64,000 bases of DNA from Theobroma cacao. Its lineage: Eukaryota; Streptophyta; Magnoliopsida; Malvales; Malvaceae. The notes below the pieces were generated by a model that had not been told where the DNA came from, did not search any database, and saw only the letters and a program-made list of their open reading frames with translations. Of the stretch, positions 1 to 12,447 are shown one piece after another (the stretch's first letter is position 1; the number at the start of each line of letters is the position of its first letter). A program made the position numbers and the translations under genes. The DNA is taken from contig NC_030852.1 in the NCBI RefSeq assembly GCF_000208745.1, positions 1,669,919 through 1,733,918 on the forward strand, written 5' to 3'.

Positions 1-680
1 TTGAAGATCCTTTATCTCAGCTTTAAGTGCATAAATTCTGAAATTGAGTTTGTCAACTTCTGCAGTTTTGTCATCTAAATTCCCCTGCAAACAACCAATG
101 TATGACAGCTTTTCTTTTAGACTGTACAACTCAAGCGGTTTCCCTTCAAGGGTCACTCTCCTCTTCTCCAATTCCTTTATTAGATTCTGTGATTGCTCTA
201 TTTCTCTATTCCCTAACTTCCATTGTCTGTCAAGCTCAAGCACTTCACAGTTTCTTTTCTGAGTCAAATTTGGTTTCAAAACTTTTTCCACATTCTTGCT
301 GTTGACCACTTTAACCTCCTCCTCCTCCATGTCCTTTTCCTGCAAGAGCTAAGTTTCTTGTTAGATTTTGGCAAAAAGAGTGCTGAGAAAGGGAGAGGCA
401 TTGAAAGATATAAAAGAGGAGGGGGACTAGGAAATACTGGAATATTATCTTCTGCCATGTCCACTTGCTGGGAGCTTGAGCAATCTTTTGCCAAAACCCA
501 TGCAAATGCCGAAGAGTTAGCATAAAACTAACACTACAAACAAAACTACTCACTGACCAAGCCAAAAGCTAGTCAATTAAACTGACCTGGGAGCATCAGA
601 TTTTGCTTCTTCCAACGCTTTCTGATGACAGCAAAAGGTGCAACTGAAGCTACAACCAAGATGCTGACCCGGAATATCAT
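1..680 (-). CDS. CHUP1-like coiled-coil protein, 5' part only
   Basis: The solid part is the exon at 1-339, read on the minus strand in one open frame that runs off the window edge. It starts after a CTCTTGCAG acceptor with E-K-D-M-E-E-E-E and continues as a charged heptad-like coiled coil. Two blocks, LIKELEKRRVTLEGKPLEL and KTAEVDKLNFRIYALKAEIKDLQ, match the layout of the CHUP1 coiled coil (ELEEREVKLEGELLEYYGLKEQE, then a KTVEIDMLN-type block). CHUP1 proteins anchor chloroplasts and bind actin in chloroplast positioning. Upstream, 587-680 encodes MIFRVSILVVASVAPFAVI followed by RKRWKK and a CCAG/GTCAGT donor, which looks like an N-terminal hydrophobic anchor. That exon ends in phase 1, whereas the 1-339 exon starts in phase 0, so a small linking exon or another first exon is needed. 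A 14-nt exon between 340 and 586 would fit the phase but is speculative. The family is fairly sure; the N-terminus is not. Confidence 0.72.
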
Positions 681-2159
681 GCAGATTCTTCACAGTTCAT
701 GGGCCTAGAGCCCTATACAACAGTTAAACTCGACAAGCAACTGAACTGAGATATTTGGGTCAAGAAAACCTGACACATTGCCTGCACTGTTTTCACCATC
801 ACAGCTATCTATTCATCACTCCTTGTGTACCTCAGAAAGTGATAAGTCTCATCACCAAGAAGTGGCTCGTCTTTGTCCATGTGAAGAACATGAAAACAAT
901 CACTAAAACTGTAGCTACAGATGACAAATTCCAATATCAACATCATGACAATCTGGTTTAGCAAGGTGCCAAGCTCGGTTGGAGCTTTCTTAAGCTTGCT
1001 GTCAGGAATCCATTCACATAAGCCAAATCTTGCATTTTCTATCAACCCACTTTTTCCATCCCCCGGATGCTTCACTTTCATTCCAACAACTAAGATTATG
1101 TATACATACAAAAATATATTTATTATATGTCTTACACAATTTCATACTATTAGTATATTTATTAAACAAATTGAATTAAATTTTATATGATACGATTAAT
1201 TTATTTAAATAAATATTATAAATCAGTTAAATAAGTCATATTGTATGAATTGATATGATAACATAATTAATTAAATAAATTAAACGTGTCATATGTCGAT
1301 TAAACAAATTTAACTTGTTTAAGACACAAATTTTATCATGTCTTAAATGATTCAAATTTATCATTTTATTTTAAAGGTACAATACTTGGAAAAAATCTCT
1401 AAATTATTTAAAAATAAGAACTTATTTAAATATTGATGAATAATTCAAAAAAATTTTAAGTATTATACTTATTTTACCCGTCAAAATTTATAATAGTTTG
1501 AAAAATATTCTTTTATTTTTTTAAAGCAATATTCTTTTACCTTTAACTTATAATATTTTTTAACCAAATTACAAAATATAAGAATAAAATTACAAGCATT
1601 TAAAATGTGCTATTAATAATATTTTTAGCAACATTTTTTGTTTACTTTTTATAATATTTTCATAAATTTGACTATATTATATAAATTTTTAACAACATTA
1701 TAAATAAAATATATTATTGAAAAAAAATATAATTAAAACCCGAATGTAATATAATATAATACATTAAATTTACTTTATTTTTTTATTTTCCATCAATATA
1801 ATAATTAGTAAGATTCTTATAATATTTTTCATAAAAAATTTTGTCATTTTTTGCATAGAACTTATTGTAATTTTTTTCTTTGATTTACAACTTAATATAA
1901 TTATTTTTTCCTAAAAAGGAAAAAAAATAGGTAAAAACATATTCTGCACTAACGACTGTAGCGTATAGACATATTTTAAAAAGTTTACTTTTTTAACGAA
2001 TAATTTGTTTCTTCTTCTTCAATCTCTCTCTCTCTCTCGCTCTTTCTATCCTCAATTTAATGTTTTGGCATGAGTTTGAAACCCTAGCATTTGATTTTGG
2101 ACACTTGTTTTTAGTTTTATAAGAAGAAATCAGCAATTTCGAGCGAACAGCAACATTAC
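681..2159. other. Divergent AT-rich spacer
   Basis: This spacer separates the minus-strand CHUP1-like gene from plus-strand eIF2B delta and should hold both promoters. From about 1100 to 1980 it is almost pure A/T with no convincing reading frame. A stretch near 1380-1440 resembles one end of the TIR repeat family seen at 10409, 15787 and 24994. A clean TATA box cannot be singled out in such AT-rich sequence. Confidence 0.6.
2010..2086 (+). promoter_or_regulatory. Pyrimidine-rich leader and telo-box of eIF2B delta
   Basis: A CTTCTTCTTC run followed by (CT)n covers about 2010-2050, typical of plant 5' leaders. AAACCCTA, a telo-box, lies at 2079-2086, about 75 bp before the ATG. Telo-boxes are common near the start sites of plant translation-apparatus genes, which fits the gene downstream. 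The transcription start itself is not determined. Confidence 0.45.
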
Positions 2160-5100
2160 ATGGACGCGCGACGCGTCACACGCGCAGTCCCCAGGGTACG
2201 CCAAGTAGGCTTCTTTACCCCGAACGCGCCGCCGGAGCAACCGGGACCTGTTCGGTCTCAATCAGGTCCTCCGAACTCCAATTCGCCTCCACTCTCCGGT
2301 TCACCCGCCAGCAACTCGCTCTCTCCAGTCATGATCCCGCCTCCGCGTCACCTCTCCGACAACCTTGGAGCGCGCACCGGCGCGGTGCCGGTTCCCGGGC
2401 GAGCTAACGCTGGAGACCATGCGACTGTCGGAAGCTACAACCCGGCGGATTCGGTGCTGGGTTTGGAGTCGCCGCCGCCGACTCGGATTGGCGACGGAGA
2501 GTCCTCGGAGGAAACGGAATCGTCGTTGGGATGGTACCGGAGGAACAATCCCGCGAAATTTGCGTCGAGTTTTCCAGGAGGAGGTTTCGATTTGTCTCCG
2601 GTGAAGCAACCAGAAATTGTCTCCGGAGTAGAAGCTAAAAATCAACCGCCTGGTAATAATGTTTTTTTTAATTTTTTAAAAATATCTGAAATAAATGAGG
2701 TTTCTTAAAAGAAAATTGCCTCGCAGAAAAAAATGAAGTGCAAAAGGGACAAGCATCAAGTTCAAAGCCTTCAAAAGCGAAAACAACTAAAGCTGAGAGA
2801 CGTGCCTTGCAGGAGTCTCAACGGGCTGCGAAAGCTGCTTCTAAAGGTTCAAAACGGTCTTCTTCTTTATTTTCAGTGACTATCTGAAACTGTTAAGTAT
2901 TGCTATTTGAATTGAATTGATTATGGAGAATGTGTGCAAATGTGTCTAAACATGCATTTTTGCTTGCGTCTAAAGTGGAAGATATGATTTGAAGTGCTTA
3001 ACTGGTTTTGTTCTCATCTCCTCCCAAAAGAGGTTAGTTTAACATAGTAGGAATTATTTGCAAAAGTAATGGATGGAATTCAGTTACACTAGAGAGGAAG
3101 ATTGGGAAATTGAAAAGAGGCTAAAGGACTGTAGTTGGAATATATGGAAAGAAGCATGTGGCTCAATGACAATATGTGAGGTGTCGTGACTAGCATACAC
3201 TTATGAAATAATATAAATTATTAATCTATCGATAGTTATGTTTTAAATTAAAAATTCCATATCATTATTATAGAAAACAAATATAGATAATTTTCGTAAG
3301 TACACGTTGCAATCAGTTTCAAGTTTTCTGCTTTCCGTAAATTAATCAGTTCTGAATCTGATTGAAAGAGAAATACCTAATATGGAGTGAGTTCTTTATC
3401 AAACTCATGCTTGACTTGTTTTCCAATCTAATGAGCGAAGCTTGAATAGTTTGCAAGCAGCTCAGCTAGTTTCTAGTTTCCATCTCTATAATATTGAAAT
3501 CATTGAATAGCTTATTGAAGTCTGTTAGCATTTCCTTAGTATTTGTTCAAATTTGTTCTTTTACCCCCTCTAAAAACATAGGCAATGGTGTTTTAGATTT
3601 TGATGAAACATTATTTCTGTTAGACATTTATTATTTGTAGTTGTTCTGACCAATTTAAATTGGTTTTTTAGCACTTAATTCTTTAGCTTTTTCCTTAGTA
3701 TTAAGCAGCTTTTAATTTTATTTTTATAGCTGAAGCAAATAAATCTGGTGGAGGAGCAGCTTCTTCTAAAACTGTGAAGCAGCCATCACAGAAGAAAGAT
3801 GCTCCTCCAGTTGCATCTTCGGTTGCAACTTCTGAAAGAATAGGAGTTGATCGTCCAGCAGAGAAAGAGAGGAAGAAAGATGTTCCTCCTCCGCGCATGC
3901 AATTTGATGATGAGAGCCGTGTGGGGAAAGCTAAAAGACGATCTGTGTTGAATCAAACTGAAGCTAGAAATAGCATCGAACTATTTCGCCATCTGCCTCC
4001 ACACAAAAATGGAACTCAGCTTCCTTATTTGGAGTCTAAATTTTTTGAACTTCATGATAAGCATCCTGCTGTTTACAAGGTATTCTATTTGGTAGTTTGT
4101 TGTGGTTAGTTAATAGTGGAGCTTATTATTGCTATTTCAACTACTGAAATGAAACATAGGTATTCATCTTCTTCTTATCTGAGTGTTGTCATCTACACTG
4201 ACACTGGAAAGTCAAGGAAATGAATGGGCCAGTCAGAGATTAGTTGTTGCTGCAATTTAACTTTAAATTTCTCTAATGCTGTATTTTAGCTTCTATGGCC
4301 ACAAAATTCCCTTTCTCTGTTGGCTTGATACATGTTGGTGAATGGCATAATACTGGTTCATCACAAAGCAACTCCTCTCAAGGTTGTTGAGGAAAAAGGA
4401 AAAATTAAAGAGGGGGTAAATTGGCACAAAGTAAATATCCAGTAGAATGATAACCTCAAATATGTAAATCCATTGTTGAGAATGCTACATAAACTTCTTC
4501 TTTTTTTTTTTTTAATTTTTGCTCAGCTTCGTGACCTTATATGCTTATCCTTCTGGCTATTTTTCTCAAACCTTTAAAGATTTTTATTAATACAAATTCT
4601 GTTAAATTTTGGCCCACTAGTTGGTGTGAGGATATACTGTGGGAAAAGGAATCAGAATGTGGGCACATGATAGTTTTTGCATATATTGACTGTGATGGTG
4701 GATGAGTTACTTTCGTGTCTACTTATTTTGAAAAGTAGATAAAACAAGTTCCTTACAATGATGTCTTCTATGAAATTAGCAGGTTGGATTGCAGTATTTG
4801 ACTGGAGATTTATCTGGAGGTAATGCTCGTTGTATCGCAATGCTGCAGGCATTTCAGGAAGCCATTAGAGACTATTCCACACCACCAGAAAAAACCCTCA
4901 TTAGAGATTTAACTTCCAAAATTGGTGGTTTTGTTTCTTTCTTGATTGAATGCCGCCCGCTTTCTATGAGCATGGGAAATGCAATCAGGTTTCTGAAGAG
5001 TCGCATAGCCAAGTTACCACCAATTCTCTCTGAATCAGAAGCAAAGGCAGCCCTTTGTTCGGACATTGATCGTTTCATAAATGAGAAGATAGTGCTTGCT

Positions 5101-6257
5101 GATAAGGTGATAGTTAGACATGCTGCTACAAAGATCAGAGATGGCGATGTTCTTCTGACATATGGATCATCATGTGTTGTTGAAATGATTCTGCTTTATG
5201 CCCATGAGCTTGGGAAACAGTTCCGTGTTGTTGTGGTAGACTCACGTCCCATGCTTGAAGGCAAAAAGCTTCTTCGTAGGCTGGTAGCAAAAGGCCTGAG
5301 TTGTACATATACTCATTTAAATGCTATTTCTTATATTATGCATGAAGTCACACGAGTTCTTCTTGGGGCTTCCTCAATATTATCTAATGGGACTGTATAT
5401 TCGAGGGTTGGGACTGCATCCGTTGCTATGGTTGCTTATGCATATCGTGTTCCAGTTTTGATCTGTTGTGAAGCATATAAATTTCATGAAAGGGTGCAGC
5501 TTGATTCAATCTGCTTTAATGAGCTAGGTATGTTGGTGTTATACGGGTCAATCTGCTCCCCCCTTTCTTTTTATCTCCCAGAAGAATCTCTGTTTATATA
5601 TATATAAAAAGTTTGGACACTGGAATTGCAATCTCCTTCTGAGAGGAGAGTTGTCATTTCATATCTTTTTCTCTAGTTATTTCACCTTCTCTTCTGAAGT
5701 AGACAACTTGAGCCTTCTAGAATATCTTGCAGGTGACCCGGATGCCATAGCGAAGGTCCCAGGAAGAGTTGATGTGAATTATTTGGATAATTTGAGTGAT
5801 AAACAGAAGGAAAACCTCAAACTTCTTAATTTAAAGTAAGCTTTTAGATGTCTCATGTCTAAAGAAAGAAAAGATTTGTTTTTAATGATCTCTGAATGAT
5901 TCTGAACTCTCTTACCTTGGCGTGATTTCCCAACAGATATGATGCTACTCCTTCAGATTACATCTCTATGATTGTCACAGATTACGGCATGGTGAGTGAT
6001 AATGATATATTTTTCCCCATCTTTACTCAGGATTTTGTGTTAAGGTGTATTCTAGCTGTGAATCCAAGGATACCAAAGTCCTATACATTTGGCCGGTGTT
6101 TATTTTTTCCACTTTGTTTATCATTCCCTCTTCTCTCTCTTGGTAGGGTTAAATGCGTTAGTCGAGTTTAACTCATCTATTCTTTGTGCTGCAGATCCCT
6201 CCCACGAGTGTGCCTGTCATAGTGCGAGAATATCGGAAGGAGTACTTGTTGATATAG
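2160..6257 (+). CDS. EIF2B4: Translation initiation factor eIF2B subunit delta
   Basis: Regulatory subunit of eIF2B, the complex acting on eIF2 GDP/GTP exchange in the cytosol. Seven exons join in phase with GT..AG borders: 2160-2652, 2727-2846, 3730-4079, 4783-5527, 5733-5835, 5937-5991, 6195-6257, giving 642 residues. Residues 1 to about 300 are low-complexity (Pro/Ser-rich, then Lys/Ala-rich with AERRALQESQRAAKAA), as expected for the divergent delta N-terminus. From about 322 the eIF2B alpha/beta/delta fold follows: YLTGDLSGGNARCIAML, SMGNAIRFLK, GDVLLTYGSS, VVVVDSRPMLEGK, GASSILSNGTVYSRVGTA and VPVLICCEAYKFHERVQLDS, ending IPPTSVPVIVREYRKEYLLI. The start is the first ATG of a long open frame after the CT-rich leader. 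The Arg-rich opening matches no targeting signal I can name. Delta is chosen over alpha and beta because of the long N-terminal extension. Confidence 0.95.
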
Positions 6258-7114
6258 AGTTACAACATTTTTGGATAAAAAGGAAAGCTCTCCTCATAGA
6301 TTCATTAAAGGAATCCATTTTTGGGGGAAGATGGATCCATGTTTTAGGCATTTTGATCACTTACTTCGGTACCCTTTCTGATTCATTCTTTACATGAAAA
6401 TCATAATTTTATGCCACGGCAAATCAACTCGAATCCTGGAAAGACATTAGTTCTGGCAAATAGAACAAGTTTTCTCGATTTCTTGTATTGGATGATGATA
6501 ACTTTCCCTGTACATGCATGTTTGGTTGGCAAGTTACACCAATGATAGCCTAAGAGTTTGGAGTTTCTCTTTGCCTCGGATTCGATACCAGGAGCTCAGA
6601 ACTCACCTTTTAGTTTCCGTTCAGCTAATGTTGTGGAAAGCCTCAGGCTCTTTTTAAAGTTATCCAGGCCCTGAAATGTTGTCTCAGACCAGATGAGTAA
6701 TAGGGTTTAGGTGCATGCTTATGTCTTACGATTATTACTTTACTTTCTCCTCGACAGGTTGACTGTCTGATCGTGCAGTGTTTACATTAATAAATTAAAA
6801 TTTATTAAATAGTAAAATAAATCTTTCGACTCTGGTTGTAGAAATTCAGATTATGAACTGAATAAACTAAAATCTAATTGTAGAGCCCAACTGAAGGGAA
6901 AATCTCTATACTTAAAGCTGTAATGTGTCAATTTTGTATAGAATCTGAAAATGACAAAAGGGATTTCCAAATTTAGAGCTAAACCCAACAGTTTTCTGAA
7001 CTAAAAGTAGCTAATGAAGTTAATGAAATAGCCATCAAAATCTACCCAAAAGACAGAAAAAGTCAGTGTCCTGGCACCCCCATACCTAGGACAGCAAGAA
7101 CTCCTTGCCTTCTC
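6258..7114. other. eIF2B delta 3' UTR and spacer before oleosin
   Basis: There is no coding frame of note. The first few hundred bases should be the 3' UTR of eIF2B delta; a poly(A) signal cannot be chosen with confidence. From about 7030 the base composition becomes C-rich, which marks the oleosin promoter and leader. Confidence 0.5.
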
Positions 7115-7133
7115 CACGTGTGCTCCTTGCATG
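7115..7133 (+). promoter_or_regulatory. ABRE/G-box and RY motif upstream of oleosin
   Basis: CACGTG lies at 7115-7120 within CCACGTGTGC, and TGCATG at 7128-7133, about 140-155 bp before the ATG. A G-box/ABRE beside an RY element is the classic pair bound by bZIP and B3 (ABI3/FUS3-type) factors in seed-maturation promoters. That fits oil-body expression. Activity is inferred only. Confidence 0.55.
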
Positions 7134-7271
7134 TTTCCAGAACCTGAACCTCCGCACAGCTGTCATCAAAGCCTAACCTTTCTCTTCTCCTTTCTACACT
7201 TTTAACCCATTCCACTCTGTCTTTCTCAACCTTCCTCTTCCCCCCCTAATTCACCCTCTGAGCTCTCAACC

Positions 7272-7763
7272 ATGGCTGAGCGCAATCCTAGCCAGCAGAG
7301 AGCTGCACCAAGACCCAACCCCACCGCCAGTGCTGCGTCCACTTTTTTACAAAAATTCCAAGCTCATGCACCCAACTCCGCTCAACTCCTCGGTTTCTTG
7401 ACCCTCTTTGTCTCTGCTTCAATTCTGATAACTCTCACTGGCCTCACCGTCACTGCTGCCATCCTTGGCCTGGTCATTTTTATGCCTTTGATCGTCATTT
7501 CTAGCCCTATATGGATCCCGGTAGGCACCGTGCTGTTTGTGACGGTAGCGGGGTTCTTGTCAGCATGCGGGTTCGGATTGGTGGTGATGGCGGCGTTGTC
7601 TTGGATGTACCGTTACTTCAGAGGCATGCACCCACCGGGGTCGGACAGGGTCGACTATGCACGGAGCCGGATTTATGACACGGCCAGCCATGTGAAGGAC
7701 TATGCCATGGAATATGGTGGTTACTTGCAAAGCAAGGTAAAGGATGCTGCTCCTGGTGCATGA
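7272..7763 (+). CDS. Oleosin (oil-body structural protein)
   Basis: Single-exon gene of 163 aa. Oleosins coat seed or pollen lipid droplets and keep them from fusing. The sequence shows the three expected parts: a hydrophilic N-terminus (1 to about 36, Pro/Ala-rich), a long uncharged hydrophobic stretch (about 37-112), and an amphipathic C-terminus (about 113-163). The proline knot PX5SPX3P is intact, with P72, S78-P79 and P83 in [13 protein letters not shown]. The C-terminal arm is short, so this is not the long H-form with the extra C-terminal segment; an L-type form is more likely. The ATG at 7272 follows a CT-rich leader and is the first in frame. It lies about 1 kb downstream of eIF2B delta on the same strand, with its own promoter. 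Confidence 0.95.
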   Translation: MAERNPSQQRAAPRPNPTASAASTFLQKFQAHAPNSAQLLGFLTLFVSASILITLTGLTVTAAILGLVIFMPLIVISSPIWIPVGTVLFVTVAGFLSACGFGLVVMAALSWMYRYFRGMHPPGSDRVDYARSRIYDTASHVKDYAMEYGGYLQSKVKDAAPGA

Positions 7764-8276
7764 GCAAATGGGTCCAACCGGTTCGGATTTTGGGTTGATC
7801 CGGTCTCAGCTACCTGCTTTTCCTTTTTTTTTTTTCTTTATCCAATTTGTGATGATGGTAATTTTGTGTGTTTAAACCAAAAAAAAAGTTTTTTTTCTTT
7901 TTTTGTTTTAAATCGAAATTTTAATTATCGATTATATGCTTTTCATTTGCATGAAATCATATCGAGATTTAAATGAGAAGTTTTTGTTTATTCGAGAAAT
8001 TAATTTAGATCATCTAAATAAATTACAAAACGTTGGTTAATTAAAGTTTTGATTAAAGGTACTTAACAATGTAATTATTTGTGAATTAATTCATAACCAA
8101 TCACCATTTCAACAAATTAATGTTATTATACCTTACCTATGTCTTAAATTTAGTTGAAATTGAATAATTAAATCTTTTTGTTTAGTGTAAAAAGAAAGAA
8201 TTTGCCTATTTTTCTAAAAAAAAATATGATTTTTTTAGTAATAAAAGCATTTTGTTTATTGATTGATGTTGTTGAT

Positions 8277-8346
8277 CATTGATTGATGCACTATTTCTAC
8301 TTAAAGAGTAAAATTTAAATTTCTCTCTCTCAATTATAAAAAAAAT
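8277..8346 (+). mobile_element. SINE-like short repeat, copy A
   Basis: ATTGATTGATGCAC, then TTAAAGAGTAAAATTTAAAT, TTCTCTCTCTCAATTATAA and an A-run match the layout of the two better copies at 22243-22334 and 22775-22863. This copy has lost the box-B-like GGTTCGAATC seen at 22243. It is small and degenerate. Confidence 0.4.
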
Positions 8347-9025
8347 ATCAAAATTAATCTTTTATTTTTAATTAAATAAAGTATTTATTTTATAAAGTAA
8401 ATTCAGTATAGCACCAATTAGTCAATTGCTTATTTGTGATTACCCATGCAATATCTTTATGTGTAGATTTGCAAGTATTGGTGACCTTGTTTCAATTTTA
8501 TCTTTGGATTGTAAAGACAATTTTTATTCCTAGATTATAATTTGGTTTATTTATTGATTTTATATTTTATTTTATTAGATATAGTAATAATTATTTCATT
8601 TTTGCCTATTATTACTATTTTAATTTAATATTAATCAAAATAATAAGATATAATTATATTTAAATAAAATTTTAAATTATTTTAAAAAAGTTATTTTTTA
8701 TTATATTTAATTAATCAATTAAATTTTTATAATTAATTATTATTAATTAAAATATTATTTTATATTTTATATTTATATAATTTTATTGTGATATGTTAAC
8801 GTATTACGTCAAATATAAAATGATAAATAATATTTTTATTAAATTATTTATTAATTATAAAATTTTATTTTAATTACAATAAAAATATTAATATTATATT
8901 AAATATTATAAAAATATAAAAAATTATTTAAATTTTTATAAATAATTTATAAATTTTTAAATATTACGTCTAAACAATAATTAAAAAATAACCAGCGCTC
9001 GTACTGATATCTATAGAGCTGTGTA

Positions 9026-9204
9026 GAGGTCTGGCTGGGGTGGTGTCTAGTTGGGTCAGATTAGGCCCACCGTTTTATCTGGTTGGGTTGGATTAGGTCA
9101 GTTGATACCGCTTCATCTGACTGATCTAATTATATAAAAGTGTTTATAGGTCTGGTTGCGGTTTGGTCTGGTTCTAGGCTTGGTTGATACCGTCTGATCT
9201 GGGT
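9026..9204. repeat. G/T-rich tandem duplication, degenerate
   Basis: AGGTCTGGCTGGGGTGGTGTCTAG is followed about 120 bp later by AGGTCTGGTTGCGGTTTGGTCT, and GTTGATACCG occurs once in each half. This looks like an old tandem duplication, richer in G than its surroundings, possibly a transposon remnant. No coding frame. Confidence 0.45.
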
Positions 9205-9955
9205 GGTCTCGTCAAATCGAGGAAGCAAAGTCAACTCTTAAGAGAAGAGAACAAAATGCCCAAGTCAATAAAAATGGCATTTTTTTTATCATGTTCACGT
9301 GTTTTGTGAATAAGTAAAAGATCGTATATTAATTAATAAATAAAATATTTAAATATTAATATTTTTATAATAAATAAAATTTATTAATATTAAATTTTTA
9401 TTATATTAATAAATATTATGATATTTATAATTTGTTGTTCTAAATTTGAATAATAAAATCGTATTTTACTTATATATATTTTAATGTAATCATATCAATC
9501 ATATTAATTATGTAAATGTATCATAATTCGTATAAATTTGAATCGTGTGATGTAATATAAATTTTAACTTTATAAATTTAATAAACGTGTTAATCATGTC
9601 GTATCGTGCGGTACATTTATTAAATATATTTGTATATGTATTTAAATTTTTGATATCATTAATTAATCGTATCATATTTATATTTATTTATATAAATATT
9701 AATATTTTATATTTATATGACCTGATAAAAATATAAATACAAAAATTGTCAAGTTTATTGATAACTAACCTTGCCCGAAGCCGTAGTTGGTATACCCATG
9801 TCATTGGGATTCTTCAATGTACAACTCATGATTTATGAGTTAATGTTAGAGAATGGAAACAATTACCAAAATATATGAAAGTGATAGGGCTGTTATTGCT
9901 TAGGGTCTAGTCAAATCGAAAAGGCAACGTCAATTCTTCAGAGAAGAGAACAATG
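9205..9955. repeat. Spaced imperfect direct repeat of about 52 bp
   Basis: Copy 1 (9205-9257) and copy 2 (9904-9955) share GTCAAATCGA, GGCAA/AGCAA, GTCAA.TCTT and AGAGAAGAGAACAA in the same order, about 700 bp apart with AT-rich DNA between. They could be ends of a degraded element such as short LTRs, or a segmental duplication. No TG..CA ends or primer-binding site are visible. Confidence 0.4.
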
Positions 9956-10408
9956 GTCCGCAAGACATAAGGAAGTCAAAGGATGCAGCTTCCTCTCCAC
10001 ACAGTTCATGAATGGACAATAAATATATGAATTCATCAATATTAATCCAAACAATGCCTCTCTTCTTAAACAATAAATTTAATCTAAATTTGGTCCAAAT
10101 TGATGAAAAATGGAACCCATAAGCTTGATATTGCGTGTGTGTGTGTGTTGTTTTTTTTTAAAATTGGGGAGATAAAAATTTCAAATTTTCAAAAATTTTT
10201 ATCGGAAAGTACAAAAATTATGGGATTATACTCGCACAAATTATCAATTAGTAAGGTCAAGAGTCTATTTCGTTGTCGAATACGATTCAGTGTTCGTAGG
10301 AAATATTTTGAAAATAAAATTTTAAATACAAAATTTTGAAGATATTAACAAAAAAAATGAATAAACATATGTGGCTATACTATCCAATAACAAGATAACC
10401 ACAATCTT

Positions 10409-10429
10409 GACATAATGGAAAAAAAATGN

Positions 10430-10467
<38 letters not shown>

Positions 10468-10948
10468 TTTAAAAATATTCAAATAAGTTTTTTTTTTACT
10501 TTCAATCAAATTATTATTTTTTTATTTTGAATCAAATAAGCATTTATAACTAATGATTGAGTAATTACAATTAATCAAAATTTCATTGTAATTTAATATC
10601 TACATGGTTCAAACATAATATTGATATAGAGAGTGAAATTTGTCGTATGATTTGCTATTATGTTTAATTAACATGTCACATCATCAACAATTATAATATG
10701 TTAACATGTCGTATCAATATTAAATATAATACGTTAGCATGTCAAATCAACACCATACAGTACAAAATGACAAAAGATATTTTAACTAAATCAATTATTA
10801 GTTAGAAGAGTTTATTTGACTTAAAATAAATATATAAAAGCTTATTTAGCTCAAAATAAAAATATAAGTGTTTGATTAAATATAATAAAAAAATAAAGAT
10901 TTATTTGAATTTTCTTGAATAATTAGAGACCTTTTTAGATATTATGTC
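10409..10948. mobile_element. Non-autonomous TIR element (MITE-like), copy II
   Basis: The left end GACATAATGGAAAA and the right end ATATTATGTCAA are inverted matches (TTGACATAATRK). Inside, ATTCAAATAAGTTTT, ACTAATGATTGAGTAATTA, AACATGTCGTATCAA, CAAAATGACAAAAG and GCTCAAAATAAAAATATAA recur in the same order in the copies at 15787 and 24994. A (TA)n run interrupts the left arm. No transposase frame is present. No clear target-site duplication remains. Confidence 0.6.
10430..10463. repeat. (TA)n microsatellite beside an ambiguous base
   Basis: About 17 TA units sit directly after an N at 10429, so the assembled length is doubtful. The run sits inside the left arm of the TIR element. Confidence 0.9.
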
Positions 10949-12447
10949 AAAAAAAATTGATTGAACTTGGACCTTAATTATTTCATGACAATGATCAACA
11001 ACATGAAAAGTCATGCCATAATTTAATTATTTTGTTACAACATCAAAAACATTTTTCATGGAAAATGGTCTTGTCATGTTTTAATTATTTATTATTTATT
11101 TGTTCTAATTGGTATAATAAACAAGTAAAGAGCCATGACTATTTCTCATCCCTGACATTACTAGAAATTTATTCTAAGAATTTGTTCAAAATGTACAAAA
11201 AAAAAAATCAAATATACTCATGTTATAGACCTTTTCAAATTTCAACTATATGATATATTTACATAGTAAGGCATGATGCTATAAACCTTAAGTCTCAAGT
11301 AAAACACATTTTCTCAGTGCTGATGTGCTAAAGAGTCATAGTTGAGAAACTTCAATTACTTTGATCAATTTTGGAAGTTTGAAGATTTTCTCTATGTTGA
11401 ATTGTTCAACTATTAAGTAGTTTGAAAAGCTTACAACTATACTAATTGGTACCAATTATTCATTCATACTTAAATTATATCCAATTCCCACCTAAGTTAA
11501 AAAACCAAACTATATCAAATCTAACCTAGCTGTAATGCATAATGTTATTAGTTCACATGTAGGTTTTAAAATTTAACCCAATCAATGGTTAAAACAGTGT
11601 TCTACCCATCGGATTGGTTTCATTTTTTTGTTAGTTCAAGTAAGCAAATGATTCAATTAAAAGTCATGAGTTTTTTTTTATTATTGTTTTTACATTAACT
11701 CGATATTGACTTAGACGATTTGATCATATTTGACTCATTTTCAAAAAAAAAAATCAATTACAGCCACTTAAATGTCATTTATAAGATTTAAACCTTGATC
11801 TCAATTATAATCATCAAATGATCAAGCATTATGTTTGTGTATATTTTCAAAAAATAGCCAATTTAATTTATATAAATATATATGAAAATAAAAAATTAAA
11901 TATATAAACCAATCATCGATCCAACAGTCGTTAACCCAATGACCCAATACATTCATTTAAGAGATGATTTTATCATAAGAGTCGAAATTCGAACTTTACA
12001 CCCCAACTCTCGAAAAAAACTAAAAGATTTTAATAAAAAATTTATTTAATGTATCTAAACATTTAACTTAATAATAAATATATCTCTCGTTAAATATATT
12101 GAGTTCGATTTTTTTTTTCTTGATAAATTGATCAAGAACAAATATTCACTTTAGGTAATTAATTTTTAATTTGTACAATCCAATTTTTTCTAAAACTTTG
12201 TACATATACTTGCAAAGAGGAAAAAAAAGTTTTAACTCGCTAATTTAAAGAGTAAAAGCTTTTCTCTTTTATGGGGGGCGCCGGGACGGAGGCTATTTTC
12301 TTAGGAAAATGATTTCATCACCCAGACGCCTCAACCTGACTACAAAAACACACCAATAGAAACGGCACACGTAGCAACTTACAGTAAGAAAAGAGTTTGT
12401 CAAAACAAAACATTTCTGGTTTTGAACAACCTTCGCCGGTGACCGAA

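Larger units (their letters stand above)
7764..12447. other. Repeat-rich AT spacer, no gene seen
   Basis: About 4.7 kb of very AT-rich DNA between the convergent oleosin and the 163-aa gene. It contains a SINE-like fragment, a G/T-rich internal duplication, a spaced direct repeat and a TIR element (listed separately). Around 8560-8985 the order of phrases (GTGATATGTTAACG, ATTACGTCAAATATAAAATGATAAA) resembles the interior of the TIR family, so an older copy may lie there. No reading frame here has family features. Confidence 0.6.

Noticed and set aside
2301..2645. Minus-strand frame of 114 codons opposite eIF2B delta exon 1
   Set aside because: It arises from high GC content opposite a Pro/Ser-rich coding exon; Arg-rich composition and no family signature.
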